A stretch of DNA of 64,000 nt from Gp7-AA10 sp035636095. GTDB lineage: Bacteria > Acidobacteriota > Thermoanaerobaculia > Gp7-AA8. The stretch covers positions 1 through 64,000 of the forward strand of contig DASPZU010000028.1 in assembly GCA_035636095.1 (NCBI GenBank), written 5' to 3'. Below are positions 1 to 9,310 of the stretch, piece after piece (position 1 is the stretch's first letter; each line of letters starts with the position of its first letter). The position numbers were made by a program, and so were the translations under genes. The notes beneath the pieces were generated by a model. That model ran no database searches. It was not told the DNA's origin and was given only the letters and a program-made list of their open reading frames with translations.

Positions 1-2158
1 TGTCGTCCAGCATCCAGAAACTGCGGCCGTGTGTGGCCAGGATCAGCGCATCGTCGTGAACCAGCATGTCGTGGATGGGCACGATGGGAAGTTTTTGTTG
101 CAGCGACTGCCAGTGTGCGCCGTCGTCGAAGGAGACATAGACGCCGCGGTCGGTCCCCGCGAACAGCAGACCCTTTTTCTTGTTGTCGGAACGGACCACC
201 CGCGTAAACTCGCTACCAGGAATACCATCTACTATTTTCGTCCATGTTTTTCCGTAATCATTTGTCTTGTAGAGATACGGACGGAAATCGTCGGACTTGA
301 ACATGGTGGCCGCGACGTACGCCGCCCCCTTGTCGAACGGACTGGCCTCGATGGCGTTGACCATGATCCATTCCGGCATGATCGTTTTGGGCGGCGTGAC
401 GTTGTCCCAATGCTGGCCACCGTCGCGCGTGACGTGGACCAGCCCGTCGTCGGAACCGACCCAGATCACGCCTGGCTCGAGCGGCGATTCGGCGCCCGCG
501 AAGATGGTGCAGTAGTACTCGACGCTGGTGTTGTCCTTGGTGATCGGACCGCCGGTGGCCTGCATCTTCGATTTGTCGTTGCGGGTCAGGTCGGGGCTGA
601 TCTCGCGCCAGCTCGCGCCGGCGTTGGTCGATTCGAGAAGATGCTGCGATGCGGCGTAGAGCTTGTGCGGATCGCCAGGCGAGAAAAAGATCGGGAAGTT
701 CCACTGGAAGCGCTGCTTGAGCTCCGCGTCGCCGGCGCCCATCGGATTGTCGGGCCACGGATTGATGTCGCGCACCTCGCCAGTGCGATGATTGAGCCGC
801 ACCAGCAGTCCGCCATAGGAGCCGCCGAAAACAACATCGGGATTGGTCGGGTCGGCGACGATGTAGCCGCTTTCGCCTCCGGCGGTGGCTTCCCAGTCGC
901 GTATTCCGATCGAGCCGCCGCTGGTGCGGTGGCGGATCCGCACCGCTGAGTTGTCCTGCTGCGGGCCAAGGATGCGGTAGGGGAAATCGTTGTCGACGGA
1001 GAGCCGATAGAATTGCGCAGTGGGCTGATTGAGAAGCGTGGTCCATGACGCGCCGCCATCGGTCGTGACGGTCGCGCCGCCGTCGTTGGCCTCGATCATC
1101 CGCAGCGGATCGTTAGGCGCGATCCAGAGATCGTGATTGTCGCCGTGCGGGGTTGCGATCCTGCTCCACGTTTTCCCGCCGTCCTTCGATCTGTGAAACG
1201 CGACGTTCGGAATGTAGACCGTGTCTTGGTCTTTCGGATCGGCGTAGACGCGCGTGTAGTACCACGCCCGCTGCCGGATGTCGGAGTGATCGCTGGTGCG
1301 CGTCCACGTTTCGCCGCCGTCGCGCGATCGATAGAGGCCGCCCTCCTTCGCCTCGACGATGGCGTAGACGTTCTGCGGATTCGAGGCCGAGACGCTGACG
1401 CCGATGATGCCTAACGTTCCTTTCGGCATCCCTTTGTTGCGCGAGAGCTCCTTCCACGAGTCGCCGCCGTCGGTGGATTTCCAGAGCGCGGAGCCTTCGC
1501 CGCCGCTCTCGAAGAAATACGGTCCGCGACGAAATCGCCAGGTCGATGCGTAGAGGATGCGCGGATTCGACGGGTCCATCGCCAGGTCCACCGCTCCGGC
1601 GTCGCGGCTGACGAAGAGGATGCGATCCCACGTCTTGCCACCATCGCGGCTGCGATAGACGCCCCGCATGTCGTTGGGTCCGAATGCATGGCCCATCGCG
1701 GCGACCCAGACCAGATCGGGATTGTTCGGATGCACCCGGATGCGTCCGATGTGCTGCGAGTCATCGAGGCCGATGTGCGTCCACGTTTTCCCGGCGTCGG
1801 TCGACTTCCACATTCCGGCGCCTGGCGACACGTTTCCGCGCACGGTTTCCTCGCCCGTGCCGGCGTAAACGACCGCCGGGTCCGACGGTGCGACCGCGAT
1901 CGCCCCCACCGTGCCCCCGAAGAATCCGTCCGAGACCGGCTTCCACGTCTGCCCGCCATCGGTCGTCTTCCACACCCCCCCACCCGTCGAGCCGAAGTAG
2001 TAGACATCGGGTTGACTGGCGACGCCTTCGACGGCATCCGCCCGCCCACCGCGATACGGACCGACTTCGCGATATTGCAGATTTTTCAGGATCGAGACAT
2101 CAGGAGTTGCGGCCGATGCCGCTGCTGCGAAAAAGAAAACAAACGCGCGCTTGATCAT
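1..2158 (-). CDS. Sortilin/VPS10-like Asp-box (BNR) repeat exported protein, C-terminus cut by window edge
   Basis: The reading frame is open from the ATG at 2158 (N-terminus MIKRAFVFFFAAAASAAT, a signal peptide) through 719 codons to the window edge. Asp-box motifs recur (KSTDAGKTW, RSRDGGKTW, KSTDGGDSW, RSRDGGETW, HRSKDGGKTW), each marking a blade of a beta-propeller. The last visible residues, ATHGRSFWMLDD, are a typical late motif of the large WD40/YVTN/BNR 'glycosyl hydrolase' proteins common in Acidobacteria and Gemmatimonadetes. In these proteins the propeller is a binding or scaffold module; no hydrolase activity can be claimed. The function is unknown and probably lies outside the inner membrane. 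No clear Shine-Dalgarno precedes the ATG. A palindromic repeat fills the gap to the upstream protease gene. Confidence 0.85.
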   Translation of the reverse strand, partial: MIKRAFVFFFAAAASAATPDVSILKNLQYREVGPYRGGRADAVEGVASQPDVYYFGSTGGGVWKTTDGGQTWKPVSDGFFGGTVGAIAVAPSDPAVVYAGTGEETVRGNVSPGAGMWKSTDAGKTWTHIGLDDSQHIGRIRVHPNNPDLVWVAAMGHAFGPNDMRGVYRSRDGGKTWDRILFVSRDAGAVDLAMDPSNPRILYASTWRFRRGPYFFESGGEGSALWKSTDGGDSWKELSRNKGMPKGTLGIIGVSVSASNPQNVYAIVEAKEGGLYRSRDGGETWTRTSDHSDIRQRAWYYTRVYADPKDQDTVYIPNVAFHRSKDGGKTWSRIATPHGDNHDLWIAPNDPLRMIEANDGGATVTTDGGASWTTLLNQPTAQFYRLSVDNDFPYRILGPQQDNSAVRIRHRTSGGSIGIRDWEATAGGESGYIVADPTNPDVVFGGSYGGLLVRLNHRTGEVRDINPWPDNPMGAGDAELKQRFQWNFPIFFSPGDPHKLYAASQHLLESTNAGASWREISPDLTRNDKSKMQATGGPITKDNTSVEYYCTIFAGAESPLEPGVIWVGSDDGLVHVTRDGGQHWDNVTPPKTIMPEWIMVNAIEASPFDKGAAYVAATMFKSDDFRPYLYKTNDYGKTWTKIVDGIPGSEFTRVVRSDNKKKGLLFAGTDRGVYVSFDDGAHWQSLQQKLPIVPIHDMLVHDDALILATHGRSFWMLDD

Positions 2159-2179
2159 GGCGCGCGGGTTTTTATCACA

Positions 2180-2207
2180 TGTGGGACGAGCTTAAGCCCG
2201 TCCCACA
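2180..2207. repeat. Palindromic repeat, GGACGGGCT family, copy 1 (intergenic)
   Basis: The sequence is a 28-bp palindrome: arms TGTGGGACG-A-GCT and AGC-C-CGTCCCACA around a TA centre, with a single A:C mismatch. It fills the 63-bp gap between the protease stop (2222) and the next start (2158), so it could act as a terminator or RNA-stabilising hairpin for the protease. Related palindromes occur at 38298-38317 and 47537-47556, both inside coding sequence. Confidence 0.8.
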
Positions 2208-2221
2208 TCAGGTTGTCTCAT

Positions 2222-4222
2222 TCAGGGGCATGTCGCGAAAGCCCCTGTGTCCTGAATTGGCTGAAATGCTGTATTGACAGGATTCGTATAAGTGCGGACT
2301 GTGCCGGTCTTCGTATCGCGCACGGTGATCACGACATTCACGTTAGTGAGGCCGCCGGCGAAGACCCATTTCTTCTGATTGAAGCCACACGCGTCCAGGA
2401 CCTTGATGACCACTTCGACGTTGTTCGAACTGAAGAACCAGAAGTAGCCTGTATCCGATGTCAACGATACTGCGTGGCCTTGTCCACTCGAGCCGTCATT
2501 TGCACGCCACGTTGCAGAAATCGTGAAGCGGCCGCCGGCGACGCACAGCGTTGTGTCGGTTGTGCATCCACCCGTTCCAGCTTGACTGACCGCGAATGGT
2601 TTGCCGGCGATCGTAAGCGTCCCGGTACGGCTTGATGAATCAGTATTCCGCGCGATCGAATACGTCACTGTCGCGTTGCCACTTGCCGACGTGCCCGACA
2701 TGATGGTGATCCACGGCGCACCGCTCGACGTCGACCACGATCCGGTGCATCCCGAAGCTGTAACGCTAACAGTTCCCGTAGCCGGCTCGGCGCTGAACGA
2801 TGCCGATTGTGGTGAAAACGCGTAGCTGCATGGCGGTGGGTTCAGATACTGCCTGATGCTCGGGTATGTGGAGAAGAATGCGCCGTCGACCGTAGCGTTC
2901 CTCGCATCGCATCCTTCGTCCGGGTCGGCGCCGAAATCGGGACAAGCGCCCAGCAGTTGTCCCACGATCTGTCCATTGGCGAGCATGACCGGCGAGCCGG
3001 AGCTTCCGCCATAGGTACCACCGACGTCCGAATTCCCGACTGTCGAGTAGATAAACTCTGGCCTCGGCGTTCCCAGACATGTACTGGCCGACGGGTTCAC
3101 CGTTCTTGTGGAGAACATCTGGGGATAAATCGTCTGATTCGGCGCTGGGTGGGAAACGCGAAACAACTTTGTTCCCGGTGGGATCGGGTTCGCATTCCAT
3201 CCGAGCAACCACCGACCGGCGGGGATGCTGTTCAACCGCAAGAACGAAAAGTCGCTTACGTTCGAGTGCACGATCAATGTCGCCCCGTTCGATCGCGGCA
3301 AGCTGCCGATCGAGGGACGATTACCCGAGCCACAACCGGCCGACACGTAATCCCAGTGGGCCTCGAGCGAGCTCGCCGCTGCCTGATCGTGAATGCAATG
3401 ATTCGCCGTCAACAGCCACGGCGTATAAGTCGGTCCGGCATCATTGAGTAATCCTCCGCTGCAGATGTAGCTGTTTCGGTCCTCTGTTTTTGTGTAGAGA
3501 AGCTGAGCAATGGCTCTTTTCGCACCGTCAACACCCGGAAACGCCGCAGCAGAAACGCATTGCACATCGACCAGACAAAATGGATTCTGATTCGTTGAGA
3601 TTCGTCTCGAATTCAAGTCGACAAGCTCGATGACTTCGCCGACGTCGAACGCTGCCTCTCCGCTTCCGAAAGGCACCTCCGCTTCGAGGTGGATCGTCGC
3701 GCCTTCCGTGCTGGGCGTCCAAATCGAGTTGGACGGGTCGATGAGTGCCTGATCAAACGCGACCGCTGGATCGTCATCGCCATAAACCCACAGGACGGCG
3801 TTGGGTGGAAGCTTCACATTTTCAAGGTGCAATCGAAGGCGAAACGCTTTCTCGACTTTGACCGAGCCGCTCCATACCGCACGGCTCGCAGAAAGAGTGA
3901 GCCTTCCGCCAGCCGCATCACTCAGACTTCCCTCTGATACGCGAACCGACAACACATCACCGAGCCGGCGCGAGAAGCCGTTGCGCATCGGTATGTGTGC
4001 GCCGGCGTTCCATCGCTCCAATGCGTCAAGTTCCTCCGGTACGACATTCGCGGCCGGCGCAAGCGAACGAATCGGGGCGGCATTGGTTGCGAGACGAGGT
4101 GGCGCTGCGAATGACTTCATGCCCACTGCCTCGGGGTTGGTTCCGGCAGGTACGGATTGTCCCTGCAACGGCAACGAGCACCAGACTGCCGCGACGACAA
4201 GAATGCAGATCGTGTTCTTCAT
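2222..4222 (-). CDS. Secreted trypsin-fold serine protease (lysyl-endopeptidase-like) with BACON-like and C-terminal domains
   Basis: 666 aa. The signal peptide is residues 1 to about 21. The chymotrypsin-fold catalytic domain spans roughly 190-460, with visible triad candidates His275 (TANHC), Asp324 (NVSDFSFLRL) and Ser408 (GGSSGSP). Several cysteines resemble the disulfide-rich Achromobacter protease I family. Residues about 465-555 look like a BACON/Ig-like module (APWITI, SRTGTLTIAG). The last 110 residues (GGRFTISATWRAND, DTGYFWFF, VVIKVLDAC) match a small domain often seen at the end of acidobacterial exported proteins. A strong Shine-Dalgarno (GGAGGGA) precedes the ATG. The gene is divergent from the sigma-factor operon across about 110 bp, so shared regulation is possible. 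Specificity for Lys is inference. Confidence 0.88.
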   Translation of the reverse strand: MKNTICILVVAAVWCSLPLQGQSVPAGTNPEAVGMKSFAAPPRLATNAAPIRSLAPAANVVPEELDALERWNAGAHIPMRNGFSRRLGDVLSVRVSEGSLSDAAGGRLTLSASRAVWSGSVKVEKAFRLRLHLENVKLPPNAVLWVYGDDDPAVAFDQALIDPSNSIWTPSTEGATIHLEAEVPFGSGEAAFDVGEVIELVDLNSRRISTNQNPFCLVDVQCVSAAAFPGVDGAKRAIAQLLYTKTEDRNSYICSGGLLNDAGPTYTPWLLTANHCIHDQAAASSLEAHWDYVSAGCGSGNRPSIGSLPRSNGATLIVHSNVSDFSFLRLNSIPAGRWLLGWNANPIPPGTKLFRVSHPAPNQTIYPQMFSTRTVNPSASTCLGTPRPEFIYSTVGNSDVGGTYGGSSGSPVMLANGQIVGQLLGACPDFGADPDEGCDARNATVDGAFFSTYPSIRQYLNPPPCSYAFSPQSASFSAEPATGTVSVTASGCTGSWSTSSGAPWITIMSGTSASGNATVTYSIARNTDSSSRTGTLTIAGKPFAVSQAGTGGCTTDTTLCVAGGRFTISATWRANDGSSGQGHAVSLTSDTGYFWFFSSNNVEVVIKVLDACGFNQKKWVFAGGLTNVNVVITVRDTKTGTVRTYTNPVNTAFQPIQDTGAFATCP

Positions 4223-4331
4223 GAGTCCCTCCGTTTCTGGTTACTGGTGAGAGGGACACAATCGGAATTTTTTCTTCATCAATACTTCCAGCCATGTAGA
4301 ATGCTGTCTTCTGTAGCTCAGCGAAAATCTC

Positions 4332-5204
4332 GTGGACATAGCGGCAGTGAAGAAGGCTGAAGAGTTCTTCCTGGCGAATCTCGGTCACATCGACCGAATT
4401 GCAGGTTTCATCTGCCGTCGTAATCACCTCTCCTCTGCCGATGCCGAAGACTTCGTCGCTCACGTGCGCGTAAAGCTGATCGAGAACGACTACGCAGTAC
4501 TTCGGAAATTCGAGGGACGCAGTTCCCTTCCCTCCTATCTGACGACCGTGATCCACCGCTTCTTTCTGCAGCAGCGCGTCGAGATGTGGGGAAAGTGGCG
4601 GCCGTCGGCCGAGGCCAGGCGGTTGGGCGATAAAGCGATCACGCTAGAAAGGTTGCTGACGCGCGACGGCTTCTCGTTTCGCGAGGCGGTTGCGCTGCTG
4701 ATGACCGGCGCGCGGCCCGAATACACGATCGCCGAACTCGAGGCAATCTATGCTCGCCTGCCTTCGCGTGCGCCAAGGCCCGTTCTCGTTTCAGATGCGG
4801 CCGCCGAAGCGGTTGCGGACAACAGAGGCGGCGATGTGGACATCGAAGATCGAATGCAGACATTGCGATCGACAGCCAGGGCCCTCGATGACGCGATTGG
4901 AAAGCTGGATCCGGAAGAGCAGATCTGCCTTCGCATGCGGTTCTGGTCAAACCGGCGGATCGGCGACATCGCTGAGGCGTTAGGGATCGATTCCAGGAAA
5001 ATGTACAAGCGTTTCGATCGGATGCTGTCGTCGCTCCGCGAAGCGCTCGTACGGGCAGGCGTCGACCGTCAAGACATCGAGGCGATGATCGAATGCGGCG
5101 ATGCCGACGTTCAATTGGATCTTGTGCGGGAAAAATCGAATTCACGTCACTCTCAATTAGAGGCGAACGTCGGGAGTGAGAAGCCGCCGGTGACGGCAAG
5201 GTAA
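4332..5204 (+). CDS. ECF-like sigma-70 family RNA polymerase sigma factor
   Basis: 290 aa with a GTG start; another in-frame GTG lies five codons later and neither has a good ribosome site. The N-terminal half fits sigma region 2 (AEDFVAHVRVKLIENDY followed by FEGRSSLPSYLTTVIHRFF, the -10 binding helix pattern). The C-terminal part fits region 4 with a helix-turn-helix (CLRMRFWSNRRIGDIAEALG, then KMYKRFDRMLSSLREAL). It is longer than classical ECF factors (about 180-200 aa) because of a linker near 95-165. It lies 3 bp upstream of a gene encoding an anti-sigma-type zinc finger, the classic sigma/anti-sigma pairing. The direction and the divergent protease gene suggest that operon or protease as candidate targets. 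Confidence 0.88.
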   Translation: MDIAAVKKAEEFFLANLGHIDRIAGFICRRNHLSSADAEDFVAHVRVKLIENDYAVLRKFEGRSSLPSYLTTVIHRFFLQQRVEMWGKWRPSAEARRLGDKAITLERLLTRDGFSFREAVALLMTGARPEYTIAELEAIYARLPSRAPRPVLVSDAAAEAVADNRGGDVDIEDRMQTLRSTARALDDAIGKLDPEEQICLRMRFWSNRRIGDIAEALGIDSRKMYKRFDRMLSSLREALVRAGVDRQDIEAMIECGDADVQLDLVREKSNSRHSQLEANVGSEKPPVTAR

Positions 5205-5207
5205 ACG

Positions 5208-8200
5208 ATGGCGCACACAGACTTCCCAACCGACGAAATCCTCGCGGCCTTCATTGACGGCCGCGCGGATCCGCAGACCCGAAAGCGGGTCATGGAACAC
5301 ATCGTTGGTTGTGACGACTGTTATGCGACGTTCGAAGCGGCGACGGAGATGAAAAACTCCGCCGGCCGCATTGTGCGATTTCCGAAGAAGCGAGTTGCCC
5401 TGATCGGATTCGCAGCCGCGGTCGCTGCGGCGCTGATGGTGGTGCTCGCCCCAGCTATCCGCGAGCGACTCCGTCCGCACAGCGGGCTGGCTGCCCTAGC
5501 CGCCGCTGCACCTGCGCATCGAACCATCGAAGGCCGCCTAACAGGCTTCCCGTACCGGCCGATTGCGCCAGTCATGCGTGGAGCGAAGGAGGCGAATCCG
5601 ACCACCAATCCCGAAAATGCCGAACTACTCAGTATTGCAGGAAGAATTCAGGAGGAGGCGAACAGGAATCCGACGCCGGAGAATTTGCACGTTTTGGGCG
5701 TTTGGCACCTGTTGCTTGGGAATCTCGAGATAGCAGTCACGAATCTGGAAGACGCGCTGAGGAAGGAAATGTCGGAGCAGAAGATTTCGGCGGCAATCAA
5801 TAGGTCGAACGATCTGGCGCTGCTGAACGATCTGTCCGTTGCGCTCGCACAGCGCGGCGATCCGACTCGTAATGATTTTCTGCTTGCGGAGGAAGCTGCT
5901 GAACGTGCTTGGCAGCTTTCGCAGAACCCTGAGACGGCGTGGAATCGCGCGATTGCACTCAAACGCGAAGGGCTGAGCAAGCGGGCAATAGATGCCTGGA
6001 AAGACTACTTGCGGCTCGACTCGACATCCAAATGGGCCGATGAAGCCCGAGTGTTTCTCAAGGTGCACGCCAGCCAATCTTTATTACGCGATAAGCGAAT
6101 TCCAGTAGATTCGAATTGTCGACAACGGTGGCAATCGGCTGTCGATCAGCTTATAACCACTTGGGCTCCTGCTTTCGTTCAACGCGATTCCGCTGAGCCT
6201 TACATCAAAGCAAGACTCAAAGGCGTCGGCGACGACTTGCAGAGGAGCTGCTCAGATTCCTTGGTCGCTGAAGCTCTGCGAAACCATAACATTCGAAAAT
6301 CCGCTGACGCCCTCAACTCCCTCAACAAGGCGATCTCGGCGGAACAGCGCGGAGGACTTGTCGCCGCGATAGATCTCTTCGACCGAGCTGAGAGGCGAGC
6401 CACCGGATCCCCTGTTCTCATAATTGTCCAGACGCGGCGATCGACGGCCGCGTTTCAGACACAGCGTTTTGATGACTCGATCCGCTGGTCAACTAAAGCA
6501 CTGTCCACGCCGGACGCCCCTCGATTCAAGATCGCCGCGGCAAATGCAAACTGGATGCGCGGCCTCAGCTTGTTCGCCTCTGGTGATCTCGTCAGCGCCT
6601 GCAGATCCTACAATCAAGCGCTGACCACGTTCGCCGCGATCGGCGACAACGTCTCGGAAGCTCGCGTAAGCAGTCTTCTGGCGAGCGCAGAGGAAACCCT
6701 CGGCGCAGCAAATGAGGCATGGTCACTTCGCGCACGCAGCATCAATGCTCTTTCGCGCTCCTCGAGAAATGACTATACGTTGTTCATTTTTGCCTCGGCG
6801 GCAGCGAATGAAGGGCTCTTCAGAACGGCCGGCCAAGTGTTGGCGGAATACCTCGCCGATCCTCACACAGAGCCGGCGAATCATTTGGCCGATGCGTATT
6901 GTTTGCGGGCGTTGGTCGGATCGAAGATCGGTGCCTCCTCTTTCGCGGCAGATCTCACACGAGCGCGACAAATTACAGCCACGATCCCCAGTAAAGCCGA
7001 GCGCGAACGACTCCGCGGTTACATTGCGCTCATCCGGGCCATGTCATCACGCGAAATTCGCGACATCGATAGCGCGCTCAAATACTACACGGCTGGCCAA
7101 AGTCCGTTCGTGATTTCACGTCTCCTTTTCTGGCGAGGGATCGCCGAACGCGACAAGGGAGCACTCGAAGAGGCCGAAAACGATTTCATCCGAAGCATCC
7201 TGGTGATTCAGAGGCAGGGTGTCAGCTTCCGAACGATCGAAGATCGCGCTCCTCTGTTTGGAACAACGAGTGATCTTTTTGATGCCGTTATCGATGCGCA
7301 AATCGATCGTCATGAGTTCGAGCGTGCGTTCGAGTTTCGCGAACGCAGCTACGGGCTCCTGGTTTCAGATCCACGGTTACCTATTTCTCTCCAAGCGGCC
7401 GCGAACACAACGCCGGACGGCACAATTAGAGTTGAATATGCCGTACTACCTACCCGCCTGATCACATGGGTCGTAAGTCCGAAATCCGCCCGAACATACA
7501 TCACGCCTGTTAGCAGCATGGCTTTGGAAGACATTGTGCGAATTGCGCGCAAGACACGCGATTATGGCGCTCGCTCTTCTCATCTCCGTCGATTGTCCGC
7601 GATGTTGCTTGCACACGTGCCATTGAACGCCCAAACCCGCTCAATCACCTTTATTCCGGACAAATCGCTCACATCAGTTCCCTTCGCGTCTCTGCTTGTT
7701 GGCGACACGTTTTTGGTCGAGCATTGCAGCATTACGTTGAGCACAAGAATGTCGGGTCTGGATCCTCAATTCGACACGGCCAAGCGGTTCGATTCTGTTC
7801 TTGCACTCGGCAATCCGCGAGTGCCGCCTAGCGCCGCTTCAGAACTTTCACCACTGCCTGCCGCAGAACAAGAAGCCACAGAGATCGCGTCAGGATTTCG
7901 GACGCAGACCGTGCTGACAGGCACTGCGGCAACTATCGAAAAGTTCCGTTGCCTATCATCATCGGCTGATGTCGTTCATTTTGCGGGTCATGCCATCAAT
8001 GACTTCAAGAACCCTCTTAATTCGTCTCTCGTATTCGCGAGCGATACTGAGGATTCGCTGGCGCTGCTCCGAGCGCGCGATCTTGCAGAGTTGAGTTTCA
8101 CACGAACTGCGCTCGTCACATTGTCCGCATGCTCTACCGGTCACGGCGGCGGCGGCACGATGTCAAATATCGCGCAGGCGCTGCTTCTCGCCGGCGTTCC

Positions 8201-8402
8201 GAATGTTATCGCCTCACAGGACGATATAGCTGACGGCACGGCGACACGTTTCTTTCGCGCATTTTATTCAAACCTGCATCGAGGCCGAGAAGTGCCGAAA
8301 GCCCTACGGAATGCCCAGCTTGCATTTCTGAGATCGAATGAGCCGACACTCGCCAAGCCGTCGGCGTGGGACACATTCGTCGTTTTTACGGTATCGGGAT
8401 AA
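5208..8402 (+). CDS. Anti-sigma zinc finger - TM - TPR - CHAT (caspase-like) fusion protein
   Basis: 1064 aa. Residues 31-38 form the ZAS zinc-binding signature H31-x3-C35-x2-C38 of anti-sigma factors. Residues about 63-84 are one hydrophobic segment (VALIGFAAAVAAALMVVLAP). Helical TPR-type repeats fill roughly 120-680. The C-terminal ~320 residues are a CHAT domain with the predicted catalytic dyad His928 (VHFAGHAIND) and Cys975 (LSACSTGHGGG), followed by the conserved AQALLLAGVPNVIAS segment. CHAT domains are caspase/separase-fold cysteine proteases. The gene lies 3 bp after the sigma gene, so it most likely controls it. With one TM segment and a cytoplasmic zinc finger, the TPR-CHAT part would be periplasmic. 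Proteolysis of any partner is inference. Confidence 0.87.
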   Translation: MAHTDFPTDEILAAFIDGRADPQTRKRVMEHIVGCDDCYATFEAATEMKNSAGRIVRFPKKRVALIGFAAAVAAALMVVLAPAIRERLRPHSGLAALAAAAPAHRTIEGRLTGFPYRPIAPVMRGAKEANPTTNPENAELLSIAGRIQEEANRNPTPENLHVLGVWHLLLGNLEIAVTNLEDALRKEMSEQKISAAINRSNDLALLNDLSVALAQRGDPTRNDFLLAEEAAERAWQLSQNPETAWNRAIALKREGLSKRAIDAWKDYLRLDSTSKWADEARVFLKVHASQSLLRDKRIPVDSNCRQRWQSAVDQLITTWAPAFVQRDSAEPYIKARLKGVGDDLQRSCSDSLVAEALRNHNIRKSADALNSLNKAISAEQRGGLVAAIDLFDRAERRATGSPVLIIVQTRRSTAAFQTQRFDDSIRWSTKALSTPDAPRFKIAAANANWMRGLSLFASGDLVSACRSYNQALTTFAAIGDNVSEARVSSLLASAEETLGAANEAWSLRARSINALSRSSRNDYTLFIFASAAANEGLFRTAGQVLAEYLADPHTEPANHLADAYCLRALVGSKIGASSFAADLTRARQITATIPSKAERERLRGYIALIRAMSSREIRDIDSALKYYTAGQSPFVISRLLFWRGIAERDKGALEEAENDFIRSILVIQRQGVSFRTIEDRAPLFGTTSDLFDAVIDAQIDRHEFERAFEFRERSYGLLVSDPRLPISLQAAANTTPDGTIRVEYAVLPTRLITWVVSPKSARTYITPVSSMALEDIVRIARKTRDYGARSSHLRRLSAMLLAHVPLNAQTRSITFIPDKSLTSVPFASLLVGDTFLVEHCSITLSTRMSGLDPQFDTAKRFDSVLALGNPRVPPSAASELSPLPAAEQEATEIASGFRTQTVLTGTAATIEKFRCLSSSADVVHFAGHAINDFKNPLNSSLVFASDTEDSLALLRARDLAELSFTRTALVTLSACSTGHGGGGTMSNIAQALLLAGVPNVIASQDDIADGTATRFFRAFYSNLHRGREVPKALRNAQLAFLRSNEPTLAKPSAWDTFVVFTVSG

Positions 8403-8413
8403 GGAGATTTCAT

Positions 8414-9310
8414 ATGCACGAAATCGCAACCATTATGTTCACGGGTTTGTGCCTTTTTAGTGGCCCCGGAGCCAACAAACCATATACGGTGTACCTCATC
8501 TCGCATACAAAGGAGACCGTGGGAACCTACGCCGGGATTGAGACTCACCGGCCGTTCATAAAGGTTCCCATCAAGGATATCGATCACGATAAAACCAAAC
8601 GCAAGCCGGACGCCGTAACGCAACCCGACGGTCTGTTCGCAATCTACTCAATCCAGTCTAACGATGCGATTTCCTTTTCCGGTGAGGACAATCCACTCGA
8701 AGAATCAACTGCCGTAGACACATATGAAAAGCTGTTCGCGTCGCTGCCAAGCTTTTCCGTGATTTGCTCAGAGTCGCCAGACGAGTGTGGCCGTTTCAAT
8801 TTTGGGGGCACCGCACGCGTGACTATCGACCATGGTGCGCTATTTGTGGGAACGGAGGGCATTAAAAGTCTTAAGTGGAAATTCTGCGTCGAGAATTCGA
8901 CGCTCTGCAGCAAGTTCGAGATTTCCAACGACATACTTCCACAGAGAGTGGGACTGCATCTGAAGGGCTCTCGCGATGCAATCGAGATCTGCACAAACGG
9001 CTGTAGTTCACAAGATCCAGCCAATAGTAGTCGGTCGATTTGGATCAAGATGGGCGGCCAGGCGCTAATTGGTAGTGGTAAGCCAGACGAGGTCAAGCAA
9101 GAATGCCCTCACGCGATACCCTATAAGTCAGATCCCGATTTCAAGCTCTATTACAAGCTACGCGAATCGCCAAAAGGTTACGTGCCCATAGACGCCTCGA
9201 AGCAAGAAACGAAACGCGCAAAAGGCTCGAAACGGAACATGCGCGACATGTCGGCTTTCGACAATCGCAATTGGCCCGAAGGTTCGGATTGCCCACCTCT
9301 GCGTAATTAG
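8414..9310 (+). CDS. Cys-rich protein of unknown function, third gene of the sigma/CHAT operon
   Basis: 298 aa from the ATG at 8414, chosen because AAGGAG at 8401-8406 overlaps the previous stop at ideal spacing; an upstream in-frame GTG at 8366 would overlap the CHAT gene. The short hydrophobic N-terminus (IATIMFTGLCLFSGPGA) could be a weak signal peptide. At least eight cysteines occur in near pairs (ICSESPDEC, FCVENSTLC, ICTNGC, then two single ones near the end), suggesting disulfides and export. No family is recognised. The tail is basic (KQETKRAKGSKRNMR). It has slightly lower GC than its surroundings. By position it is a candidate ligand, substrate or effector of the CHAT protein. Confidence 0.7.
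   Translation: MHEIATIMFTGLCLFSGPGANKPYTVYLISHTKETVGTYAGIETHRPFIKVPIKDIDHDKTKRKPDAVTQPDGLFAIYSIQSNDAISFSGEDNPLEESTAVDTYEKLFASLPSFSVICSESPDECGRFNFGGTARVTIDHGALFVGTEGIKSLKWKFCVENSTLCSKFEISNDILPQRVGLHLKGSRDAIEICTNGCSSQDPANSSRSIWIKMGGQALIGSGKPDEVKQECPHAIPYKSDPDFKLYYKLRESPKGYVPIDASKQETKRAKGSKRNMRDMSAFDNRNWPEGSDCPPLRN

Noticed and set aside
29..949. 306-aa open frame on the plus strand
   Set aside because: It is antisense to the Asp-box protein, whose SxDxGxTW repeats define the real frame.
4223..4331. Search for a clear divergent promoter between the protease and sigma genes
   Set aside because: No box pair with good spacing stood out on either strand.
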